Source: a virus
Direction: 5' to 3' (one strand)
Length of the DNA stretch: 31,821 nt
Virus record (IMG/VR): IMGVR_UViG_3300002835_011239
Location: 1-31,821 of that record
In this document: piece by piece, positions 9,186 through 15,718 of the stretch
Position numbering within the stretch: the stretch's first letter is position 1
How the letters are laid out: the number at the start of each line of letters is the position of its first letter
Notes under the pieces: model-generated
What the model was told of the DNA's origin: nothing
Databases searched by the model: none
What the model saw: only the letters and a program-made list of their open reading frames with translations
Translations under genes and position numbers: made by a program

Positions 9186-9700
9186 CAAACAAAAAATGGA
9201 TTCATCCAATAAAATTTACGGGAAATTACCCGAACAAGTGGGCTGGTTATACATTCTTACAATGGAGCAAACACTCTTGGAACTGGCACGAAGGTGTCGA
9301 TTATAATTTTGGCTACGGCTCAAATGATCTAGGTTTACCTGTAGTTGCGGTATCAGACGGGGTCATCGATTGGCAAGGCTATCATAAGGGTTGGGGTAAC
9401 CATGTGTTTATCAAACATGAACACCCCATACATGGAACGATCTACAGCCATTATGCCCACCTGAAAAACATGAAAAGGAGAATAGGGGAAAAAGTGAAAA
9501 TGGGTGATCAGATTGGTGAATGCGGTGCTACTGGGTGGTCAAATATGTCGCCTCATCTACATTTTGAGATTAGAAAGCCAATAGGTAAAGGATATGATTT
9601 TTATCCTTCACCTTTGAAGGGTTGGACTAAAACAAAGACTAAACAGTTTTATACCGATCCATATTATTTTATAGAAGCTGATAGTGTAATTAGTTGGTAA
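9182..9700 (+). CDS. M23-family endopeptidase (endolysin)
   Basis: A 172-residue zinc metallopeptidase. The HEGVDYNFGYG segment supplies the first zinc His and Asp, and SPHLHFEIR holds the HxH motif of M23 (LytM/lysostaphin-like) enzymes. No signal peptide or separate wall-binding domain is present, so it is one catalytic domain that likely needs the holin to reach peptidoglycan. Expected substrate: peptide cross-links. It overlaps the XhlA-like gene by four bases, has AAGGA before its ATG, and is followed by a holin-like gene. Confidence 0.85.
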   Translation: MTNKKWIHPIKFTGNYPNKWAGYTFLQWSKHSWNWHEGVDYNFGYGSNDLGLPVVAVSDGVIDWQGYHKGWGNHVFIKHEHPIHGTIYSHYAHLKNMKRRIGEKVKMGDQIGECGATGWSNMSPHLHFEIRKPIGKGYDFYPSPLKGWTKTKTKQFYTDPYYFIEADSVISW

Positions 9701-9706
9701 AAATTT

Positions 9707-9904
9707 ATGTCAAAAAGATTCACACTAAATAGGGAAGACCTAAAAAAAATTGGTAAGGGTGCTATTATTGCTGTACTAGGTGCTTTGTTAACTTATCTAT
9801 CAAAAGAAATAACAAACATGGATTTTGGCGAATATACAGCCGTAGTAATGGCATTCTGGTCTGTATTCACTAATATTGCGTGGAAATATCTAGAACAAAG
9901 ATAA
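9707..9904 (+). CDS. Holin-like membrane protein
   Basis: A 65-residue protein with two hydrophobic stretches (GAIIAVLGALLTYL and YTAVVMAFWSVFTNIAWKYL) separated by a short polar turn, and a positively charged N-terminus. Size, topology and position six bases after the endolysin fit a phage holin that forms holes in the inner membrane. No single holin family is certain. Confidence 0.65.
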   Translation: MSKRFTLNREDLKKIGKGAIIAVLGALLTYLSKEITNMDFGEYTAVVMAFWSVFTNIAWKYLEQR

Positions 9905-9956
9905 TTCGGGAAATGTTCCTCTATCTTAGGACAAAAGAAAGCGCCTACAATGAGAT

Positions 9957-10142
9957 ATGAAAAACCTCATCTACTACGGTGTATTAGCTTTATCTTTAAT
10001 TCCTATTTCATTGATAGCGTACTGGAAGTCTCCAATATCTGATATTGTTTGCGGTGATTGGGGTAACGCCTTTTTATGGCTCTCAAACACCGCTATAGTA
10101 TCGATAATAGGTGCGGTTTTGGTATCAGGTAAGCTTAAATAG
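9957..10142 (+). CDS. Small two-helix membrane protein
   Basis: A 61-residue protein with two membrane segments (YYGVLALSLIPISLIAYW and AFLWLSNTAIVSIIGAVLV) and a short loop with one Cys. It closes the rightward lysis cassette, so it could be a second holin or antiholin; that is inference from position. It ends in TAG and overlaps the end of a convergent gene by eight bases, leaving no space for a dedicated terminator. Confidence 0.55.
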   Translation: MKNLIYYGVLALSLIPISLIAYWKSPISDIVCGDWGNAFLWLSNTAIVSIIGAVLVSGKLK

Positions 10143-10296
10143 ATTTCTTTAGGAAAGCAAGGTAATGATTATAACTAGCCCCAGATATAGAGCCATTATA
10201 GATACTAAGCCTCGTAGGTATTCCGCAAACATTGCAATGAGGCATTAGCACAGTAACCGCCTTCTCTACTATTTTTCTTACGTCATTACCGCTCAT
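10135..10296 (-). CDS. Small CxxC protein
   Basis: A 53-residue frame (MSGNDVRKIV...LAFLKKSI) with one CNVC pair. It starts in the ATGA overlap with the stop of the preceding gene and has GGAGG eight bases upstream, so it is well supported as a real gene despite its size. It is the last gene of the leftward operon and converges on the lysis cassette with an eight-base overlap. Function unknown; the single CxxC might bind metal as a dimer. Confidence 0.7.
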   Translation of the reverse strand: MSGNDVRKIVEKAVTVLMPHCNVCGIPTRLSIYNGSISGASYNHYLAFLKKSI

Positions 10297-10604
10297 TTTT
10301 TTCCTCCATTTGCTTTAGAGATCAAATACTTTCGATATTTTTGGAATAGGCTTCTGAATCCAGGTTGCTGAGCTATTTTCTCATTTAAAATTATATATTC
10401 CAACACACACATTTCAAATTCCTTTAGCGTCTCTTCGTCCTTCTGTTCTAGGGCTTGCTGGAGTGCATTGAATGCTATCCCTGTTAGCACCTCAACTAGA
10501 TATTCTTCTCGGTAATTTTCGTGCTTAACGTCTATTACGATTTTTCGATACTCTGGCTCTACTGCTTTCTCAAACTCTTTAAGTATTTCTTGATTAGTTT
10601 TCAT
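10293..10604 (-). CDS. Hypothetical helical protein
   Basis: A 103-residue acidic protein, mostly helical (FNALQQALEQKDEETLKEFE). It overlaps the genes on both sides, 11 bases with the upstream one and four with the downstream one, which indicates a tightly coupled operon. I do not recognise a family. Confidence 0.6.
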   Translation of the reverse strand: MKTNQEILKEFEKAVEPEYRKIVIDVKHENYREEYLVEVLTGIAFNALQQALEQKDEETLKEFEMCVLEYIILNEKIAQQPGFRSLFQKYRKYLISKANGGKK

Positions 10605-10800
10605 TTTGTTTCTTTAAATAATTATTTCTTGCCATGGCTGGATATTCCCATTCCAATAATGTGATAAACAAAATTTTAAATCTTCTTACACTCCATCCTT
10701 GATGCCATAAGTAACAAATGTCACAGGACTTACTACAGGTTTCGTGAGGAACAAAATCGGAATACTCTGTATAGCATTTATTACCAATATATATTTTCAT
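10594..10800 (-). CDS. Hypothetical Cys-rich small protein
   Basis: A 68-residue protein with four clustered cysteines at about residues 9-29 (one alone, then CSKSCDIC), followed by a hydrophobic and basic stretch (VRRFKILFITLLEW). A good AAGGAG ribosome site lies upstream, and a small hairpin (GTCGG/CCGAC) lies just before that. It may be a zinc-binding regulator; no family recognised. Confidence 0.55.
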   Translation of the reverse strand: MKIYIGNKCYTEYSDFVPHETCSKSCDICYLWHQGWSVRRFKILFITLLEWEYPAMARNNYLKKQNEN

Positions 10801-10812
10801 ACCGTTCTCCTT

Positions 10813-10836
10813 GTCGGTTTTCCGACTAACTAATTA
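10813..10836 (-). repeat. Short hairpin plus TAATTAGTTAG, copy A
   Basis: On the - strand the sequence TAATTAGTTAG runs into GTCGG-AAAA-CCGAC. It covers the end of the LexA-like gene and lies just ahead of the next ribosome site. A close relative occurs at 11311-11341. It may be an operator or an mRNA processing or stability hairpin. Confidence 0.4.
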
Positions 10837-11185
10837 TTCTATACCCTCTAGGCTGGTACTTATCTTTTATTATATGACCTTTTAGACTTAGTAGCCTAAT
10901 ATGCTCGTGAACGGTGGATATAGATTTAAGTCCTAGATGGGTTGCTACTTCTTCTAAAGTCGGAGCATAGCCTTTTTTTATTTCTAAAGAAGAGATTACA
11001 TCCAATATCTCTTTCTGTTTTTTTGTGATAGGGGCTTTTTGTTTAGCCTTCCAGAGAACATAATCTATTGCCATGATCTTTTTGCGATCATCAAAGCCTA
11101 GATTATCCAGAATGGAATCTATCTCCTCGAGTGGACTTAAATCTTTTGCTTTAGTTATATTTTCGATAACATCATTTTTTTTCAT
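10826..11185 (-). CDS. LexA-type winged-helix DNA-binding protein, no protease domain
   Basis: A 119-residue protein whose C-terminal 65 residues match the LexA DNA-binding domain: LTKKQ-like start (ITKKQKEILDVISS), GYAPTLEEVATHLGLKS as the recognition helix-turn-helix, then STVHEHIRLLSLKGHI. The LexA self-cleaving S24 domain is missing, and an unrelated helical N-terminus of about 50 residues takes its place. It could bind SOS-box-like or phage operators without RecA-induced cleavage. An in-frame TTG at 11200 gives a slightly longer version; ATG at 11185, two bases after the previous stop, is preferred. Confidence 0.75.
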   Translation of the reverse strand: MKKNDVIENITKAKDLSPLEEIDSILDNLGFDDRKKIMAIDYVLWKAKQKAPITKKQKEILDVISSLEIKKGYAPTLEEVATHLGLKSISTVHEHIRLLSLKGHIIKDKYQPRGYRIIS

Positions 11186-11187
11186 AA

Positions 11188-11301
11188 TTAGAATATCCAA
11201 CTAAAAACTAACATTAATCCGATAAACAAACCAAATATACACAGCGTCACTAGCAACAAAGAAAACATGACTGATAACATTAATTTTAAATCTTTATCCA
11301 T
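11188..11301 (-). CDS. 37-residue single-pass membrane peptide
   Basis: MDKDLKLMLSVMFSLL begins a peptide that is almost entirely one hydrophobic helix. A GGGGGAA ribosome site lies seven bases upstream, and the stop is followed after two bases by the LexA-like start. The spacing supports a real small gene. Function unknown; small membrane peptides in early phage operons may affect host physiology or superinfection. Confidence 0.55.
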   Translation of the reverse strand: MDKDLKLMLSVMFSLLLVTLCIFGLFIGLMLVFSWIF

Positions 11302-11310
11302 AAATTCCCC

Positions 11311-11341
11311 CTAACTAATTACTTAATCGGTTTTTCCGATT
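11311..11341 (-). repeat. Short hairpin plus TAATTAGTTAG, copy B
   Basis: AATCGG-AAAAA-CCGATT followed by TAATTAGTTAG on the - strand, upstream of the small membrane peptide. Compared with copy A the hairpin stem and the AT-rich motif are in the opposite order. Confidence 0.4.
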
Positions 11342-11370
11342 TAGCATTCTATAACTAAATACTGTTGTCT

Positions 11371-11613
11371 CTAATTCGTTTCAACTGGAGCTTTTTTAGA
11401 AGAATTGGACGTAACTTCTTTTAAGTAGCTACCGATTACCTTTCGCATATCTCTAATTCTACCGTGTGATGGTTTGTCAAAACCTTTCGGTATAAGGTTA
11501 TAGGCAACATTCAGAATTAAAGACAAAATCCTCAACTCCTCAGGGTTCAACATAAATACTGGAAGCTCCTTAAATCCATGTTTACTAGTTACTTCGTTTC
11601 TTAAATATTTCAT
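11371..11613 (-). CDS. Hypothetical protein
   Basis: An 80-residue protein (MKYLRNEVTSKHG...) with no recognised domain. It has GAGGGGAAG as ribosome site inside the end of the upstream gene and overlaps it by four bases (ATGA). The C-terminus is polar and Ser/Lys-rich. Operon membership is clear; function is not. Confidence 0.6.
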   Translation of the reverse strand: MKYLRNEVTSKHGFKELPVFMLNPEELRILSLILNVAYNLIPKGFDKPSHGRIRDMRKVIGSYLKEVTSNSSKKAPVETN

Positions 11614-12092
11614 TCTTCCCCTCCTAATAAACTAAACAAAAAGTCGATTGTTTCGTTTGATTGTAGATTTAGGTCGTCATTAAGTAGTAAGCCCCACATT
11701 AATACAACCGAATGAATGTGCGTATGGAATAACTCTGGATTCATTTTCTTTGCAATTAACAAAACATCGGCAATGCCAATTTTGCGACCTAGGATTTCAG
11801 TAATTTTTACAAACCCCTTTCTGTTGTTGAAATCATTTACATAGTAAACACCTAGGTCTGCATAAACATTCGTTATCTCTTTAATGTGTCCGCCTACTTT
11901 TATACTTGAAGAACTCAAGATTATCCCATCAGAAATTGAAACAATTTCTATCTTTTCAGGCGTGTTTTGCACGAATCCACCAGAATGCACTTCCACGACC
12001 ACTCTACACCCAAACTCAAGCTTCAATATATCTGGATTCGCTGAAATGCAAGCCTCCCTAATAAAATCTATTTTTCGTTGTCTTGTTTTCAT
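11610..12092 (-). CDS. Hypothetical protein
   Basis: A 160-residue protein with a central beta-rich part (CRVVVEVHSGGFV, KIEIVSISDGIIL) and a helical end with HTHIHSVVLMWGLLLND. The mix of an SH3-like barrel and a helical tail is seen in phage early proteins of unknown function. It lies three bases after the zinc-ribbon gene on the same strand. Confidence 0.6.
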   Translation of the reverse strand: MKTRQRKIDFIREACISANPDILKLEFGCRVVVEVHSGGFVQNTPEKIEIVSISDGIILSSSSIKVGGHIKEITNVYADLGVYYVNDFNNRKGFVKITEILGRKIGIADVLLIAKKMNPELFHTHIHSVVLMWGLLLNDDLNLQSNETIDFLFSLLGGEE

Positions 12093-12095
12093 TGT

Positions 12096-12347
12096 TTAAT
12101 TAACTAAATATTTGTTCGCTTTAGGCTCAGACTCGTTCTCGCCTAACTCTCTGCCACTCCATCTGCCAAACCGTTTTTTGCAACCCACACACAAAACTTC
12201 ACTCCATCCATCGTGTCTTTCTGGGTGCGGATAGCTGTACTGGACGAAAACTATGTTTCCAGAACCACAGCTACGGCAAGTTTCTTTGATTGCTCCGACC
12301 TGTACTTTCTCCTTATCTGAACATTCTGCGTATGTTTTGTTTTTCAT
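12096..12347 (-). CDS. Zinc-ribbon protein
   Basis: An 83-residue protein with two cysteine pairs, CRSCGS at about 24-29 and CVGCKKRFGRWSG at about 53-65, the pattern of a four-Cys zinc ribbon. The intervening YSYPHPERHDGWSEV is rich in His. ATG at 12347 is chosen because GAGGCGGA lies upstream; a TTG at 12365 would add six residues. It may bind nucleic acid or a polymerase subunit. It is the second zinc-ribbon gene in a row. Confidence 0.65.
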   Translation of the reverse strand: MKNKTYAECSDKEKVQVGAIKETCRSCGSGNIVFVQYSYPHPERHDGWSEVLCVGCKKRFGRWSGRELGENESEPKANKYLVN

Positions 12348-12351
12348 AATA

Positions 12352-12444
12352 TTAATCCGCCTCAATCTTAACTATCTTGACTTTGCCACATTCTTCACAT
12401 ACATATAACATCTTGACACCGTAGTTTATGCCGTCCATTCGCAT
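12352..12444 (-). CDS. Downstream half of an amber-split zinc-ribbon gene
   Basis: Thirty codons in the same frame as the 39-codon gene upstream, separated from it only by TAG, TTT and CCG. It contains LYVCEECGKVKIVKIEAD, a CxxC knuckle that needs partner ligands elsewhere; the upstream half ends in KWSHRHRF, which offers histidines. No ribosome site is seen before this ATG. Either amber readthrough joins the halves into a 72-residue protein, or ribosomes restart, or the TAG is a recent mutation. Confidence 0.5.
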   Translation of the reverse strand: MRMDGINYGVKMLYVCEECGKVKIVKIEAD

Positions 12445-12450
12445 CGGAAA

Positions 12451-12570
12451 CTACTCTGTTTTCACAAACCTATGTCTATGACTCCACTTCTCAAACATCG
12501 CTGATATGAATTGTTGGATGGTCATTTGGTCTCCTACCTTTAGTTCTTTTATTACTTTGTATTTTTTCAT
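12451..12570 (-). CDS. Upstream half of an amber-split small gene
   Basis: A 39-residue frame (MKKYKVIKELKVG...) with GGAGGC before its ATG, starting two bases after the stop of the large repeat protein. It ends in TAG at 12451-12453 after RFVKTE. The frame continues open for another 32 codons. A CTA-anticodon tRNA candidate in this phage (18345-18435) could read this codon. Confidence 0.55.
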   Translation of the reverse strand: MKKYKVIKELKVGDQMTIQQFISAMFEKWSHRHRFVKTE

Positions 12571-12571
12571 T

Positions 12572-13834
12572 TTAAGCCTCCAACGTTAAACCGAGATATT
12601 CATCTTTAGTCATAGAGAGTGACCATGCTTGCGCATAATCAGCATCATTTTTGCTACCTGCTTCCTGATCGACGCATTTCACATATACTCTCCCTGTGGA
12701 TGGGCAAGTGTACTTTAAGAAGTATTCGGTTTGCGGAAATATATCTTTGACCTCATAAAGCTCATTACCTCTTTTTGATTCATTCAACTTTATGGCTTTA
12801 GCCTCTGCCAACAGCTGTTCAGGGTCATATAGTTTTAAGGCTACCATTCTTTGCTCCATATTTTCCAGTGCCATGATCTCTTTGAAAGTTAATTTTTTTG
12901 ACACAACCTTTTTCCACAAATCCTCGTTAAAATACACACCCCATAGATAATGCTGTTTATATCCGTCCGCAAACTCAATCGCAACTTCTTTTTCAGAATG
13001 CAGCCTTTTAGTACCCTTTACTTCTGTGCGATTAACTTTACTAGGGAGACCGCATACAACACATAAACCATCAAGCTGAATCATATCGTAAATACCAGAC
13101 GTAATCAGATTTCTAAACTTTCCAAAGTTATCGTTTGCTAGTTCCACCCCTATTTTCTCAAAGCCGTCGTAAAAAGCCACCCACCCAAAATCAGAAACAT
13201 TCCCGAAAAGGGCAAAATTAAAGAATTCCAATTGTTGAGTCCCGACTTGATTCCAGACTTGATCCCCGACTTGATCCCCGACTTGAGTCCCGACTTCATT
13301 CCCGACCTGATTCCAGACTTGATCCCAGACTTGATTCCAGACTTGATTCTCGACTTGAGTCCTGACTTGAGTCCCGACTTGAGTCCTGACTTGATTCCTG
13401 ACTTGAGTCCTGACTTGATCCCCGACTTGATTCCAGACTTGATCCCCGACCTGATTCCAGACTTGATCCCAGACTTGATTCCAGACTTGATTCCTGACTT
13501 GAGTCCTGACTTGATCCCCGACTTGATTCCAGACTTGATCCCCGACTTGATTCCTGACTCGATTCCAGACTTCATTGTAGATTTGATCCTCGACTTCCTT
13601 ACCTGTTAGACCTGCGGTCTTCATCATATTCACTGCATACTGAATCCCCAGTGGTGAATCCACGAATATGATTATTGGCTTCTTTAGGTTACAAAACGAA
13701 TATAACCAGTCTATACCCTTCGTTGCTTCGGCTATGTCAACCTCTTTATTGCAATCAAAAATTAGGGATAGCCAGCCATCCCTAACTTCAGCTATTTTTT
13801 CAATTTGTTGCCGAGTAAGTTTTTCAATTTTCAT
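12572..13834 (-). CDS. DUF6745-like protein with tetrapeptide repeats
   Basis: A 420-residue protein. Residues 1-85 hold an N-terminal domain (GWLSLIFDCNKEVD, IIFVDSPLGIQYAV). Residues 86-200 are about 28 tetrapeptides of the form [N/D/T]-Q-V-[W/G/R]. Residues 201-420 contain WVAFYDGFEKIGVEL, RLHSEKEVAIEFADGYKQHY and LWGVYFNEDLW, then a final AQAWSLSMTKDEY. This order matches the widespread bacterial family I know as DUF6745, whose members carry GDQV-type repeats. Function is unknown. The next gene upstream (three bases away) is its usual small partner. The repeat probably forms a long amphipathic helix or solenoid. Confidence 0.75.
   Translation of the reverse strand: MKIEKLTRQQIEKIAEVRDGWLSLIFDCNKEVDIAEATKGIDWLYSFCNLKKPIIIFVDSPLGIQYAVNMMKTAGLTGKEVEDQIYNEVWNRVRNQVGDQVWNQVGDQVRTQVRNQVWNQVWDQVWNQVGDQVWNQVGDQVRTQVRNQVRTQVGTQVRTQVENQVWNQVWDQVWNQVGNEVGTQVGDQVGDQVWNQVGTQQLEFFNFALFGNVSDFGWVAFYDGFEKIGVELANDNFGKFRNLITSGIYDMIQLDGLCVVCGLPSKVNRTEVKGTKRLHSEKEVAIEFADGYKQHYLWGVYFNEDLWKKVVSKKLTFKEIMALENMEQRMVALKLYDPEQLLAEAKAIKLNESKRGNELYEVKDIFPQTEYFLKYTCPSTGRVYVKCVDQEAGSKNDADYAQAWSLSMTKDEYLGLTLEA
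13238..13575 (-). repeat. 12-bp tandem repeat array inside the DUF6745-like gene
   Basis: About 28 imperfect copies of a 12-base unit (GACTTGATTCCA type on the + strand), each encoding one tetrapeptide. Because the unit is a multiple of three, other frames stay open and yield long spurious frames on both strands. Unit variants alternate rather than form one homogeneous block, which suggests old duplications with shuffling rather than recent slippage. Confidence 0.9.
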
Positions 13835-13837
13835 GGC

Positions 13838-14152
13838 TTAATCAACTACGGTTCTGATAGACTCAGTGAACGGATCTCTTTCTCGTTCCATTATGATCGT
13901 ATAAACGCCTGGTACAAAAGTAATTGGTTGATGTTCCTCGTGTGTAAGTAACGCGTTCCCTCCTACAACCTCAAAAGTGTCTTTATCGTCAGCAAATATT
14001 ACTGATGCACCATCGCTAGCGGTAAGCCTGTGTGCATGACCTGTGAATTCACCCTCACGTAATACTATTTGTTTTTGTTTTTTGCCAACAACAGATACTT
14101 TAGCTGTTTTGATGACTAAATCTCCGTGTCTTGCATATACTCGTTGTTCCAT
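13838..14152 (-). CDS. Conserved partner of the DUF6745-like protein
   Basis: A 104-residue beta-rich protein: ARHGDLVIK, then LREGEFTGHAHRL, LTHEEHQPITF and PGVYTIIMERERDP, ending in RTVVD. I recall this HGD...TGHAH...HEEH...REY pattern as a small protein repeatedly encoded next to DUF6745-type proteins in bacteria. Several conserved histidines suggest metal binding in a cupin-like barrel, by inference. AGGAGG lies upstream, and three bases separate it from the larger partner, so the two are co-translated. Confidence 0.65.
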   Translation of the reverse strand: MEQRVYARHGDLVIKTAKVSVVGKKQKQIVLREGEFTGHAHRLTASDGASVIFADDKDTFEVVGGNALLTHEEHQPITFVPGVYTIIMERERDPFTESIRTVVD

Positions 14153-14185
14153 ACATTTCCTCCTAAAAATTTAAATAAACAAAAC

Positions 14186-14455
14186 TTATTCACTCGAGCA
14201 GATAAACTTAATTTGACTCAAAGATTTAAAACTTAACTGTTCCCTAATCGCGATAGGACTATTACCGCAAGCGTCACTTGCTACCATAAAATCACGATAG
14301 GTGAGGTTGTAATTTGAGCCTAAATAGTACCCCGCCCCTAGGATACTTAACAAAAACAGCGTTTTTATCATATTTTTTATGTTCTCGCTAGCCTCGGCTA
14401 CGAGCTCTTTCGCGCTGGTACTCCATGCTTTAAGATTAGGTGTTGGAAAATTCAT
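14186..14455 (-). CDS. Small membrane protein
   Basis: An 89-residue protein starting MNFPTPNLKAWS behind AAAAAGGAG. One membrane segment lies at about 28-48 (MIKTLFLLSILGAGYYLG). The C-terminal part has two cysteines, perhaps facing outward. It follows the transglycosylase gene by 19 bases. A longer frame from 14524 exists but overlaps that gene and lacks a ribosome site. Confidence 0.55.
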   Translation of the reverse strand: MNFPTPNLKAWSTSAKELVAEASENIKNMIKTLFLLSILGAGYYLGSNYNLTYRDFMVASDACGNSPIAIREQLSFKSLSQIKFICSSE

Positions 14456-14474
14456 AAAACTCCTTTTTAAATAA

Positions 14475-15245
14475 TTACTTCCAAAACTGTCTGCAAGTCT
14501 TCCCGTACCACGCGTTAAATCCACGTCCCGAGAAGATTTGGTAACCCACCTGAATGTTTGTTTCGGGATCTTTCAGTTTTTCTCTGCAAGTGTTTACATC
14601 TTTTTCGCCGATCTTTCCGCAGTGAAGAGGCGTGTTTATTTGCATAATTCCAATATCCATCGATCCATTCTTGTTAGTGTTGGTAGCGGTTGGGTTGTGT
14701 CCACCATTCTCGCTTTTTAGACAAACCAACATGTTTTCAGCATCTTTCCCAAAATATTTATGGACTAAAGCTATTACAGTTTCTTTATCTGTAGGTTCTT
14801 TTGCTTCAGCTTTTTTCACTTCTAGCTTTTCTAATTCCCATGAATACAATCTGGTAGGAGAGACATTCACTAGAATTGAACCTACATACCCCCTAGTTCT
14901 AGCTTCTTTTTGTTCGCCCCAAAAAATATGAGCGAACACCAACAAAATCGCTAAAAGAACTATTTCTAGTACGACTATCCTCAATCTATTTTTAGCTAAA
15001 AATCGAGCTATTCTTATCCATGCATAACTCAGAAACATAGAAACAAACCCATTGCGTTTGACACCTTTGTCTCTTCGAATTTTTTTCAAATACCATGCAG
15101 TTTCTTCTTTTCTCAGATGATAATCTCGCAAAACTTGCGATAACGATGTATACTTCGTGTGATTCTTCGTATTGAAGATCACAAGCCAATGCTTAAGTTC
15201 GCCTCTAACTGGAATAGGGGCGAATTTATAACCTTTAGGGATCAT
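14475..15245 (-). CDS. Membrane-anchored lytic transglycosylase-like protein
   Basis: A 256-residue protein with a basic cytoplasmic N-terminus, one membrane helix at about 88-110 (IVVLEIVLLAILLVFAHIFW) and a C-terminal lysozyme-fold domain. MLVCLKSENGGHNP gives the catalytic-type Glu, GSMDIGIMQINTPLH matches the conserved GxMQIN motif, and PETNIQVGYQIF plus FNAWYGKT complete the SLT pattern. It should cut glycan strands outside the membrane. Its place in the early operon, far from the lysis genes, is odd. It overlaps the next gene by four bases. Confidence 0.75.
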   Translation of the reverse strand: MIPKGYKFAPIPVRGELKHWLVIFNTKNHTKYTSLSQVLRDYHLRKEETAWYLKKIRRDKGVKRNGFVSMFLSYAWIRIARFLAKNRLRIVVLEIVLLAILLVFAHIFWGEQKEARTRGYVGSILVNVSPTRLYSWELEKLEVKKAEAKEPTDKETVIALVHKYFGKDAENMLVCLKSENGGHNPTATNTNKNGSMDIGIMQINTPLHCGKIGEKDVNTCREKLKDPETNIQVGYQIFSGRGFNAWYGKTCRQFWK

Positions 15246-15718
15246 AGTTCTCCTTTTTTTAAATTAATATATTCACTCGTTAAATCTACGTTTGACATTT
15301 TCTCTACTAAATCTTCAAATATCTTCAAAAATTCTTGTTCTGCATCATAACCTAATATTTGTTTCTCAGAATATCCGAAACTAATTGCTTTTCTTCGCAT
15401 TGCTTCGTATAAAACGTATCCTTCCCAGTATTGTCTATTAACTTTTCGACCTTTGAGCCAAATGTTTCCAGCCTTCATTCTGGATATCAAATCTCTTAAC
15501 TCGATATTTAACACCTCATGATAGGTTTTCCAGACTAAATCTCTATACCACAAATAATCATTCTCGAACTCCAAACCACAATCCTCGAAATAATTCTTTA
15601 CCTTTCGGTACAAATCTTCCCAACCTAGCATTAAATCCTCCGAAACAGTAAACTCAGCGAGTGTTTTTGGGTTCAAGATATAAATCATCGTGTCGCTGAT
15701 GCTGTAATCTTTATTCAT
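15242..15718 (-). CDS. Hypothetical protein
   Basis: A 158-residue, largely helical protein rich in aromatic residues (WYRDLVWKTYHEVLN, RQYWEGYVLYEAMRR). GGAGG lies eight bases upstream inside the end of the helicase gene, and the two genes overlap by eight bases. Location right after the helicase suggests a replication accessory role, but no loader or primase motif is visible. Confidence 0.6.
   Translation of the reverse strand: MNKDYSISDTMIYILNPKTLAEFTVSEDLMLGWEDLYRKVKNYFEDCGLEFENDYLWYRDLVWKTYHEVLNIELRDLISRMKAGNIWLKGRKVNRQYWEGYVLYEAMRRKAISFGYSEKQILGYDAEQEFLKIFEDLVEKMSNVDLTSEYINLKKGEL

Noticed and set aside
8864-9205. 113-residue hydrophobic - strand frame in the lysis cassette
   Set aside because: It is antisense to the well-supported XhlA-like gene, whose coiled coil and ribosome site are clear. 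The hydrophobicity comes from reading the complement.
13150-13609. Two long repetitive frames overlapping the repeat array (KSGI-type on -, PDLI-type on +)
   Set aside because: They are by-products of a 12-base repeat, which leaves other frames open. The DUF6745-like frame continues into conserved flanking domains and the others do not.
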